Assembly: GCF_020215705.1 (NCBI RefSeq)
Contig: NZ_JAIWNB010000009.1
Span: 62,001 to 126,000, forward strand
Length of the DNA stretch: 64,000 nucleotides
DNA from: Nonomuraea aurantiaca
GTDB lineage: Bacteria; Actinomycetota; Actinomycetes; Streptosporangiales; Streptosporangiaceae
Direction: 5' to 3'
The translations under genes and the position numbers were made by a program. Below are positions 58,408 through 64,000 of the stretch, one piece after another (position 1 is the first letter of the stretch; the number at the start of each line of letters is the position of its first letter). The notes under the pieces were generated by a model, which worked only from the letters and a program-made list of their open reading frames with translations, was not told the origin of the DNA and searched no databases.

Positions 58408-58782
58408 TCACGCCACACCCCTCTGTTCGAAGACCTTTTTCGCCACATTGATCGCGTTGATCGCCCTTGGGAAGCCCGCGTACTGGACGCAATGAATGAT
58501 CACCTCGACGATCTCCCCGGGCGTGAGGCCCACGTTGAGCCCCGCGTTGATGTGCCCGGTGAGCTGAGGTTCGACGCCACCGATGTTGACCAGCGAGGCG
58601 ATCGAGGCGATCTGCCGCTGCCTGAGGTCCAGGCCGGGGCGCGAGTAGATCTCGCCGAAGTTGAACTCCACGCCGTAGCGCCCGAGGTCGGCGCCGGGTC
58701 CCGACAGCGCGTCGAGCAGCCGGTCGGCCGCGCCCTCGCCGTACACCTCGTCGTACTTCGCTCTGCCGCTGTCCATCGACAT
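58408..58782 (-). CDS. carboxymuconolactone decarboxylase-family protein
   Basis: 124 residues from ATG 58782, which overlaps the SDR stop by one base (TGATG). The core is IASIASLVNIGGVEPQLTGH, INAGLNVGLTPGEIVEVIIH, CVQYAGFPRAINAINVAKKV. The Cys-xx-Tyr/His arrangement of peroxidatic AhpD is absent (HCVQYAG has one Cys), so it is likelier a decarboxylase- or isomerase-like member than a peroxidase. Confidence 0.85.
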   Translation of the reverse strand: MSMDSGRAKYDEVYGEGAADRLLDALSGPGADLGRYGVEFNFGEIYSRPGLDLRQRQIASIASLVNIGGVEPQLTGHINAGLNVGLTPGEIVEVIIHCVQYAGFPRAINAINVAKKVFEQRGVA

Positions 58783-59531
58783 CAGATCGAGTGACCTCCG
58801 TCCTGGGGCAGGATGACGCCGGTCAGGTAGGCGGCGGACGGCAGGCAGAAGTGCACGATGCTCTCCGCCAGGTCCTCCGGGGAGCCGAGCGTCCTGGTGG
58901 GGATCTGGCCCAGCAGGGCCTCGCGCTGCTCGGGCGTGTCCCGGTCGCGGCCCGGCGTGTGCTGGGCGCCGGGGGCGATGCAGTTGACCGTGATGCCGTC
59001 GGTGGCGTACTCGATGGCCAGGGCCTTGGTCAGGCCGGCCACGCCCGCCTTGGCGGCGGCGTAGCCGCTCGCGTGCCGGACCAGGCGCCCGCCGCGCAGG
59101 GCGGCGATGGAGGCGATGTTCACGATCCGCCCGCCGCCGCGCGCCAGCATGGACGGTACGACGGCGCGGGTCACGTTGAAGACGCTGGTCAGATTGACGG
59201 CGACCATCCGCTGCCACTCGGCGGCGGTCATCTCGTGGAAGGGCCGCACCATGCCGCCGCCCGCGTTGTTGACCAGGATGTCGATCCCGTCCCAGGCCCG
59301 GACCACCTCGTCGATCGCGCCCTGGGTCGCGTCGAGGTCGGTGATGTCGGCCTTGAGCTCCAGCGCCTCCCGCCCGGTCTCGCGTACGGCCGCGCCGAAC
59401 AGCTCCAGCCCCTCGGCCGCCACGTCCAGCCCGGCGACGTCGCAGCCCTCCCTGGCCAGCACCTGGGCGAACACCTTGCCCATGGCGCCGCCCGCGCCGG
59501 TGATGACGGCCTTCCTGCCTGCCAACCTCAT
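58782..59531 (-). CDS. short-chain dehydrogenase/reductase
   Basis: 249 residues from ATG 59531 (MRLAGRKAVITGAGGAMGKV), with GAAGGG eight bases upstream; GTG 59546 is in frame. Classical SDR motifs: TGAGGAMGK, ILVNNAGGGM, IVNIASIAAL, Tyr and Lys in HASGYAAAKAGVAGLTKALA, and a C-terminal LTGVILPQDGGHSI. It is first in the operon leading to the CMD-like, UPF0261, TIM-barrel and cupin genes and follows directly on the permease remains. Confidence 0.88.
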   Translation of the reverse strand: MRLAGRKAVITGAGGAMGKVFAQVLAREGCDVAGLDVAAEGLELFGAAVRETGREALELKADITDLDATQGAIDEVVRAWDGIDILVNNAGGGMVRPFHEMTAAEWQRMVAVNLTSVFNVTRAVVPSMLARGGGRIVNIASIAALRGGRLVRHASGYAAAKAGVAGLTKALAIEYATDGITVNCIAPGAQHTPGRDRDTPEQREALLGQIPTRTLGSPEDLAESIVHFCLPSAAYLTGVILPQDGGHSI

Positions 59532-59542
59532 CCCGCAACCCT

Positions 59543-59678
59543 TCACTTGAGTGCTCCGGCGGTCATGCCCTGGATGAAGTGCCGCTGGAGGAGGAGATAG
59601 AGGGCGATGATGGGGATGCTCGCGAGCGTCACCCCGGCCGCGATCATCGACCGGTCCACGCTGTACTCACCGACGAAG
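59543..59678 (-). pseudogene. MalG-type permease, C-terminal fragment
   Basis: Minus-strand reading FVGEYSVDRSMIAAGVTLAS, IPIIALYLLLQRHFIQGMTA, GALK, stop is the normal end of a CUT1 sugar permease. Only 45 residues remain. Upstream of 59678 the frame breaks into remains of the partner permease, so about 230 residues are missing. The stop lies just before the SDR ribosome site. Confidence 0.75.
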
Positions 59679-59896
59679 CAGCACGGTGACCAGCGTGATC
59701 GCGTTCGACAGCTGCGGGATCACCACGTGCCGGAAGCGCTGCCAGCCGTTCGCGCCGTCCATCCGGGCCGCGTCGAGCAGGTCGGTGTCCACGTTGTGCA
59801 GCGCGGCGGTGAAGATCACGAAGGCCGGCCCGACGGTCGCCCAGACCGAGGCCACCATCACCGCGTACAGGGCGAAGGTCGGGTCGCCGAGCCAGC
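59679..59896 (-). pseudogene. MalF-type permease, internal fragment
   Basis: Minus-strand reading GWLGDPTFALYAVMVASVWA, TVGPAFVIFTAALHNVDTDL, LDAARMDGANGWQRFRHVVI, PQLSNAITLVTVL matches the centre of a CUT1 permease, including the EAA-type loop. It then runs into LLRR and a stop at 59667-59669 at the join with the MalG fragment. Nothing before GWLGDP is permease-like, so both ends are lost. From 59897 to 60138 no gene is supported; one frame (TDIDQRIAWLPEMLQIVDQG) was not recognised. Confidence 0.72.
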
Positions 59897-60138
59897 CCCT
59901 GGTCCACGATTTGCAGCATTTCGGGCAGCCACGCGATACGTTGATCGATGTCGGTGGAAACGACGGCTGAGGCGCCGGTGAGTGAGCAGGAAGGGAGCGA
60001 GGAGCGTATGACCGCCCGTTGGGTGGCCGCTGTGCGCGGCATCTCCTCCTCTGTCCTTCCGGGCTGCCCGGGAGCCGGTCACTGCCGCTGAGCTCGGCCG
60101 TTCTCCGTGGGAGCCCTCTCTTCCGATGAAGGGTTCCG

Positions 60139-60669
60139 TTGAACACCACACCGCTCGACATCACACCGTTCAACATCACAACGCGGGCGGAAACGCCCGA
60201 AGACGCCGCTGCCATCCGCGCGGTGAACCTGTCGGCCTTCCCCACCCCGCTGGAAGCCGACCTCGTCGAGGCGCTGCGCCTCGACCCGGCCTGGATTCCG
60301 GGCCTGTCCTGGGTGGGGGTCGCCCCTGACGGGGAGATCGTCGCCTATGCCCTCCTCACCCGCTGCCACATCGGGCAGGCGCCCGCGCTGGCTCTCGGGC
60401 CGGTGGCCGTGTCGCAGGCCGTACAGAGGCAGGGGGCGGGCGCGATGGTGACCCGGGCGGCGCTCCAGGCGGCCCGCGAGCTGGGTGAGAGTGCCGTGAT
60501 CGTGCTCGGGCATCCCGAGTACTATCCGCGCTTCGGCTTCACGATCGCCTCCGGGCACGGCATCGGCGTGTCCTTCGACGTGCCCGACGAGGCGTTGATG
60601 GCCATGTCGCTGGACGGGAGCCCGCTGCCGGCGGGCACGATCCGCTACGCGCCGCCGTTCGGCGTGTGA
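60139..60669 (+). CDS. GNAT-family N-acetyltransferase
   Basis: 176 residues from TTG 60139, five bases after GAAGGG. The acetyl-CoA-binding motif A is in LALGPVAVSQAVQRQGAGAM followed by VTRAALQAARELGESAVIVL, with GHPEYYPRFGFTIASGHGIG behind it, as in the YhbS-like group. Substrate unknown. A strong terminator hairpin follows. Confidence 0.86.
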   Translation: MNTTPLDITPFNITTRAETPEDAAAIRAVNLSAFPTPLEADLVEALRLDPAWIPGLSWVGVAPDGEIVAYALLTRCHIGQAPALALGPVAVSQAVQRQGAGAMVTRAALQAARELGESAVIVLGHPEYYPRFGFTIASGHGIGVSFDVPDEALMAMSLDGSPLPAGTIRYAPPFGV

Positions 60670-60695
60670 TCCCACGCTGAGCCGACACGAAAAGG

Positions 60696-60734
60696 CCGCG
60701 CCGCCGTACCAGATGAGCTGGTATGGCGGCGCGG
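60696..60734. terminator. 17-bp hairpin terminator
   Basis: CCGCGCCGCCGTACCAG (60696-60712) and CTGGTATGGCGGCGCGG (60718-60734) pair with one G-T-type mismatch over a five-base loop, 27 bases past the acetyltransferase stop. It may serve both this gene and the convergent secreted-protein gene. Confidence 0.75.
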
Positions 60735-60840
60735 TGCCCGCAGGGTGGGAACGGTCACGGGGAGGGGCCGATTCCACCCCGCGGACTGGTTCCGCGACGA
60801 GGGCCTCCCGATATTTGCCCTCATAGCGGCGGTCGTCGCG

Positions 60841-61410
60841 TTACTTGCCCTCGTGCCGGTGGTCGTCGCGGTGGTCGCCGCCGCGGACGACGGTGAACTG
60901 GGCGGTGGCGGTCCGGTTGCCGACCTTGACCGTTACGGTCTTGGCGCCGGGCTTGGCCTTGGCCGGTACGGTCAGCGTCTTCGTGACCGTCCGCTGGTCG
61001 AGCGACACACGGTAGCTCTTGCCCTCGGGACTCGTGATCGTGGCCGCCTTACCCGCCGACGCGCCCCTGACCACGATGGTCACCCCGTAGGAGGCGCCCT
61101 GCTTGACGTGGGTCGGGTTGACCGACACATCGAGGGAGAACGGGCGGCGGTGCTGCGTCAACGCGAGGGTGGAGACCGTGGTCTCCCTCTTGGGCGCGGT
61201 GGAGGCCGGGTGCTTGGGCCGGGTGTTCTCGTCCGTCGCGGTGGGACGGCCGGTCGTGACCGGTGCGGTGGGCTTGGTGCTCGGGGTGACCGTGGGGGCG
61301 GGCTGCGGCCGGCCGCTGTCGGCGAAGGCGCCGCCCGCGAACGGCAGGGCGACGAGGGCGGCACTGGCCAGGGTCACGGTGAGGGGCTTCAGGAAGCGCA
61401 CTGAGATCAA
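60841..61410 (-). CDS. secreted protein with Thr/Pro linker and beta-sandwich domain
   Basis: 189 residues from TTG 61410, with AGGA upstream; GTG 61401 is an alternative. The signal peptide is VTLASAALVALPFAGGAFA. A Thr/Pro-rich linker follows, then a single beta-sandwich-like domain (VSVNPTHVKQGASYGVTIVV, KTLTVPAKAKPGAKTVTVKV) of immunoglobulin type, and a charged His/Asp-rich tail (GGDHRDDHRHEGK). Probably exported and surface-associated; no enzyme motif. Confidence 0.72.
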   Translation of the reverse strand: MISVRFLKPLTVTLASAALVALPFAGGAFADSGRPQPAPTVTPSTKPTAPVTTGRPTATDENTRPKHPASTAPKRETTVSTLALTQHRRPFSLDVSVNPTHVKQGASYGVTIVVRGASAGKAATITSPEGKSYRVSLDQRTVTKTLTVPAKAKPGAKTVTVKVGNRTATAQFTVVRGGDHRDDHRHEGK

Positions 61411-61877
61411 CGTCCAATCCTGGATGACCCGGCCGCATCCCGATGAATTCGGCCCCCGAAGGTCATCCGCACGCCCTGAACTCTGCCGACGCCACATGAG
61501 AGGTGTCTGATATGCCGCTTTGATTTATCTATGTCGGGTTGGCATAAACTTTGTGGTCGCCCGGGTGCCCGCCCGGTTCCGGCCCGCCTGGCAGGGGCCG
61601 GAGGCGCTCCTCGGCCGGTCGGGAGCCGGTGTCCAGGCGGGGATTTTCCCTTCCGGCAGGCAGACGGCAAGATCTCCCATTTTTCGGGAGGGAGTATGAG
61701 AGGCCACGTGCTAGCGTGGCAGCTGTTGCAGTTTTGGTACCCACGAACTTTGCGCGCCCGACGGGTTCCACCCCGAAGGCGTGTTGTTTCACCCGGTCAT
61801 TTCCGGATGGGTCATTGCGGCGACATGGGATTCGTGACCTGCGGGTCCCGGCTCTGCGCCTATCAAAGGAGATCGAC
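61411..61877 (+). other. long leader region before the cold-shock gene
   Basis: About 465 bases between the divergent secreted-protein gene and the cold-shock protein. Small frames here have no support. Features that fit a regulated, structured 5' leader are several runs of pyrimidines (tttgatttatctatg near 61520, ttttggtacccacg near 61731) and the site tatcaaaggagatcgac right at the gene. A promoter was not resolved. Confidence 0.4.
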
Positions 61878-62081
61878 ATGGCGACTGGCACTGTGAAGTG
61901 GTTCAACTCTGAAAAGGGCTTCGGCTTCATCCAGCAGGACGGCGGCGGCGCCGACGTCTTCGCCCACTACTCGAACATCGCCGCCCAGGGCTTCCGCGAG
62001 CTGCAGGAAGGCCAGAAGGTGAGCTTCGACATCACCCAGGGCCAGAAGGGCCCGCAGGCCGAGAACATCGTTCCGGTCTGA
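61878..62081 (+). CDS. cold-shock protein (CspA family)
   Basis: 67 residues from ATG 61878 with AAAGGAG six bases upstream. The RNP1 and RNP2 motifs are exact: KWFNSEKGFGFIQQDGG and DVFAHYSNI. It is a small RNA chaperone acting on mRNA structure. A hairpin terminator follows the gene. Confidence 0.96.
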   Translation: MATGTVKWFNSEKGFGFIQQDGGGADVFAHYSNIAAQGFRELQEGQKVSFDITQGQKGPQAENIVPV

Positions 62082-62105
62082 TCAACGACGCATAACCACG
62101 ACGAG

Positions 62106-62131
62106 CCGGGGTCCGCACACGCGGGCCCCGG
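62106..62131 (+). terminator. hairpin terminator after cold-shock gene
   Basis: CCGGGGTCCGC (62106-62116) and GCGGGCCCCGG (62121-62131) pair at 10 of 11 positions across ACAC, 25 bases past the stop. Confidence 0.7.
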
Positions 62132-62194
62132 TTCGCGTGTGTCAGGCCCGAAATCCCGCGTGGTTCAAAGCGCGGGGGTTCAGAAGGGCGAGCT

Positions 62195-63328
62195 TCAGAA
62201 GCGGCGGTAGGTGATCGGGCCGTGCTGGACCGCCACCTCTCCCACCCTGACGTTCGCCCCTGGGTGCGGCGCGTGGATCATCTTGCCGTCGCCTATGTAG
62301 ATTCCCACGTGGTCGGGTGGGGCGCCGAAGAAGACGATGTCACCGGCCTGCGGCGGCCCTGAGATCGGGTGCCCGCTCGCCTGGTAGCCGGCCGCCGTGG
62401 TGTCGCCGATCTTGATGCCCGCCTGGTTCAGCGAGTAGTAGACGAGCCCGCTGCAGTCGAAGGCGTTCGGGCCGTTGGCGCCCCAGACGTACGGCTTGCC
62501 GAGGTGCTGCCGCGCCGCGTTGACGATGTCGGCGCCGGTGCCGCCGCCTGGCACGTACGGCACGGCCTGGGCGACCGCTCCCCCAGATCCCCCAGACCCG
62601 CCGGATCCCGAAGATCCCCCGGGCCCGGAAGACGCGGCCACCGGGGCGGACGCGGAGGCGGGGCTGTAGGCGTTGCCGTTGCCGTTGCCGTCCGCACTCG
62701 CCAGTGTCGTCTTCTGCCAGTCGGGAAGCGGCGTCGGGTCCCAGTGGACGGTGTGGCCCGGCGCCGGCACGAACGTCTGGTCGCCGGGCGCCTTGATGGC
62801 GGCGAAAGTCGCCTCCCGCCCGTTCCAGTGCTCGCCGATCGTCTTCACGGCCTGGTTCACGACCTTGTTGACCGCGGTGAGGTGCGTTTTCGCGTCCTCG
62901 ACCGCGTCGGCGACGGGGGACGCGAGCGCCTTGTCGAACTCCGCCTGCGTGGCGTCCGGATTGTTGGTCTTGTAGGCCCGGGCCTTGTCGAGGACGTCGC
63001 CGCAGAGCCCGCGTACCTTCGAGGCGGCCGTCTCCAGCGCCTGGGCGACGTCGTCGAGAGCCGTCGCGCTGTCCGTCAGGGCGTCGTGGAGCGCGCCGCC
63101 GGCCGTGGAGTAGCGGCGCATGTACTTGTCGAAGGCGTCGGCGGAGTCGCCCTGCCAGGCCGTGTTGACGCCCTTGACGGCCGTGCCGAGCCGGCCGACG
63201 TACTCGCCGGTCTTGCCGCCGGCCCCGCGCCAGCGCTTGGCCACGCCGCGAACCGAGCCGGGATCGCCGCTGACGGACTTGAGGATGTTCGCAAGGCCGT
63301 CACCGCCGGGCAGGTCGCCGAGCTCCAC
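62195..63328 (-). CDS. WXG100-like plus NlpC/P60 peptidoglycan hydrolase
   Basis: 377 residues from ATG 63328. The N-terminus (~1-100) is a WXG100-like helical hairpin with VNTAWQGDSADAFDKYMRRY. A Gly/Ser/Ala-rich linker follows (GGSSGSGGSGGSGGA), then an NlpC/P60 domain with the catalytic Cys in NAFDCSGLVYYSLNQ, the first His in PPDHVGIYIGDGK, and the second His in MIHAPHPG. It should cleave peptidoglycan peptides outside the cell after type VII secretion. It follows the small partner gene by 14 bases. Confidence 0.88.
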   Translation of the reverse strand: MELGDLPGGDGLANILKSVSGDPGSVRGVAKRWRGAGGKTGEYVGRLGTAVKGVNTAWQGDSADAFDKYMRRYSTAGGALHDALTDSATALDDVAQALETAASKVRGLCGDVLDKARAYKTNNPDATQAEFDKALASPVADAVEDAKTHLTAVNKVVNQAVKTIGEHWNGREATFAAIKAPGDQTFVPAPGHTVHWDPTPLPDWQKTTLASADGNGNGNAYSPASASAPVAASSGPGGSSGSGGSGGSGGAVAQAVPYVPGGGTGADIVNAARQHLGKPYVWGANGPNAFDCSGLVYYSLNQAGIKIGDTTAAGYQASGHPISGPPQAGDIVFFGAPPDHVGIYIGDGKMIHAPHPGANVRVGEVAVQHGPITYRRF

Positions 63329-63342
63329 GCTTCACTCCTTGA

Positions 63343-63633
63343 TCACGCGCCCGAGGCCTGGTTGGCCGTGTGGACGTTGTCGCGTACCTTCTCCAGCGCC
63401 CGCTCGACGCCCTGGAGCTTGTTCTGGACATGTCCCAGCTCGCCCGCCACCCCGGTCTCGATCTTGTCGAGGAGTGCGGCCAGCGAGGAGGAGCCGGTCA
63501 GGTCACCGAAGATCGAGGAGTCGGCGCTCTTGGCCGGATATCCGCCCGCGAGGTCGGCGAACTCCTTGGACAGCCGGTTCGCCGCCGACTGGCAGTCTTC
63601 GAGCGCCTGGCGGTGAAGGTCGACCTTCGCCAT
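63343..63633 (-). CDS. small helical type VII secretion-associated protein
   Basis: 96 residues from ATG 63633, with GGAGG upstream. Helical (MAKVDLHRQALEDCQSAANR, LAALLDKIETGVAGELGHVQ, ALEKVRDNVHTANQASGA), resembling EspC/WXG100-like partners. It precedes the WXG100/NlpC gene by 14 bases and is likely its export partner. Confidence 0.72.
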   Translation of the reverse strand: MAKVDLHRQALEDCQSAANRLSKEFADLAGGYPAKSADSSIFGDLTGSSSLAALLDKIETGVAGELGHVQNKLQGVERALEKVRDNVHTANQASGA

Positions 63634-63834
63634 CAGCGATCCTCCAGGGGTACGGGACCGACGGTGACGCACCCATCAAACTGCGCATCCACCACAAGTA
63701 GCTGATCGTATAGGAAAGGCCCTAATTCACCGTTAAATGCCCATTATTTGCCCAACCCCGATCGTCCGGGCGCGGGACGCGGGTCTCGGACGATGAGCCG
63801 TTTCACCGCCCCCGTACGTCCTAGGAGTATGAGA

Positions 63835-64000
63835 ATGTTGCGGATCGCGCTCACCGTGCTCTTGAGCACCGCCCTGAGCGCCACCATGGCACCCGCCGCA
63901 TCGGCCACGCCCGTCGCCAAGAAGGTGCTGGTCGAGCTGCGCGAGCAGGGCGGCTTCGCGGGCTTCGACAACCGGGTGATCGTCTACACCAACGGCTGCG
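63835..64000 (+). CDS. secreted emfourin-like protein, truncated by window end
   Basis: Only the first 55 codons are present. ATG 63835 has AGGAG seven bases upstream; ATG 63829 is in frame but too close to that site. A signal peptide (ALTVLLSTALSATMAPAASA) is followed by KKVLVELREQGGFAGFDNRV, which resembles the start of protealysin-inhibitor (emfourin) family proteins. Read from a short piece, so the family is tentative. Confidence 0.62.
   Translation, partial: MLRIALTVLLSTALSATMAPAASATPVAKKVLVELREQGGFAGFDNRVIVYTNGC

Noticed and set aside
59897..60138. Unknown regulator gene (TDIDQRIAWLPEMLQ)
   Set aside because: The segment is too short, lacks a supported start and overlaps permease remains, so no family could be assigned.

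Overview
This is high-GC actinobacterial DNA: GTG and TTG starts are common, third positions are strongly G/C, and the gene families (many TetR/AraC/GntR/PadR/PaaX/GlxA regulators, WXG100-type secretion substrates, sugar ABC importers without their own ATPase, secreted beta-propellers, a SARP relic and a lanthionine-synthetase relic) fit a filamentous, antibiotic-producing actinomycete. Streptosporangiales such as Nonomuraea are plausible, but no rRNA or other taxonomic marker lies in the window. No tRNA, rRNA, CRISPR array, intact transposase or prophage was seen. It reads as a chromosomal accessory arm rich in catabolic cassettes and partly decayed genes.

Layout. 1-9.9 kb: the 5' part of an APC amino-acid permease, a large GH106-like glycoside hydrolase facing an AraC regulator, a secreted protein, a DeoR regulator, and a patatin-like lipase behind a MerR-type promoter. 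9.9-15.4 kb: a TauE/SafE exporter that appears coupled to a Gly-Ser leader peptide, a decayed glycosyltransferase/lanthionine-cyclase fusion, a PadR-flavin monooxygenase operon, and small gene relics. 15.2-21 kb: a TetR regulator divergent from a rifampin phosphotransferase, with a near-perfect palindromic operator between them, then a BrkB/YihY membrane protein, another TetR regulator, an M28 peptidase and a secreted alpha/beta hydrolase.

22-32.3 kb is the most striking block. One GntR regulator is followed by nine genes joined by eight consecutive 4-nt ATGA/GTGA overlaps: lipoprotein sugar binder, two permeases, GH94-like glycoside phosphorylase, ROK kinase, SIS isomerase, SDR dehydrogenase, FAD oxidoreductase and a phosphotriesterase-like hydrolase. 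It looks like a complete import, cleavage and oxidation pathway for an unknown glycoside, and it has no ATPase gene of its own. 32-41 kb holds an FG-GAP protein, an aminotransferase, a DUF305 lipoprotein, a cupin divergent from a GlxA-type regulator across an inverted repeat, a truncated and frameshifted SARP, a repeat-built beta-propeller, an ArsR regulator, and a fatty acyl/aryl-CoA ligase divergent from PaaX.

42-52 kb carries two further sugar ABC systems (ChvE-MmsA-MmsB type and an FrcBCA-like one) around a WYL regulator, a VOC protein, a YciI-like protein and a CPBP protease. 52-54 kb is a YbaB / WXG-like / LysM cassette of type VII secretion flavour, followed by an ArsC-like protein and a CAP-domain secreted protein. 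55.9-59.5 kb is an operon of SDR, carboxymuconolactone-decarboxylase-like protein, UPF0261 (Tm-1-like ATP-binding) protein, Tm-1-type TIM barrel and cupin. It is preceded by remains of two fused sugar permease genes. The end holds a GNAT acetyltransferase, a secreted repeat-poor protein, a cold-shock protein with a long leader, a WXG100/NlpC-P60 pair, and the start of an emfourin-like secreted protein.
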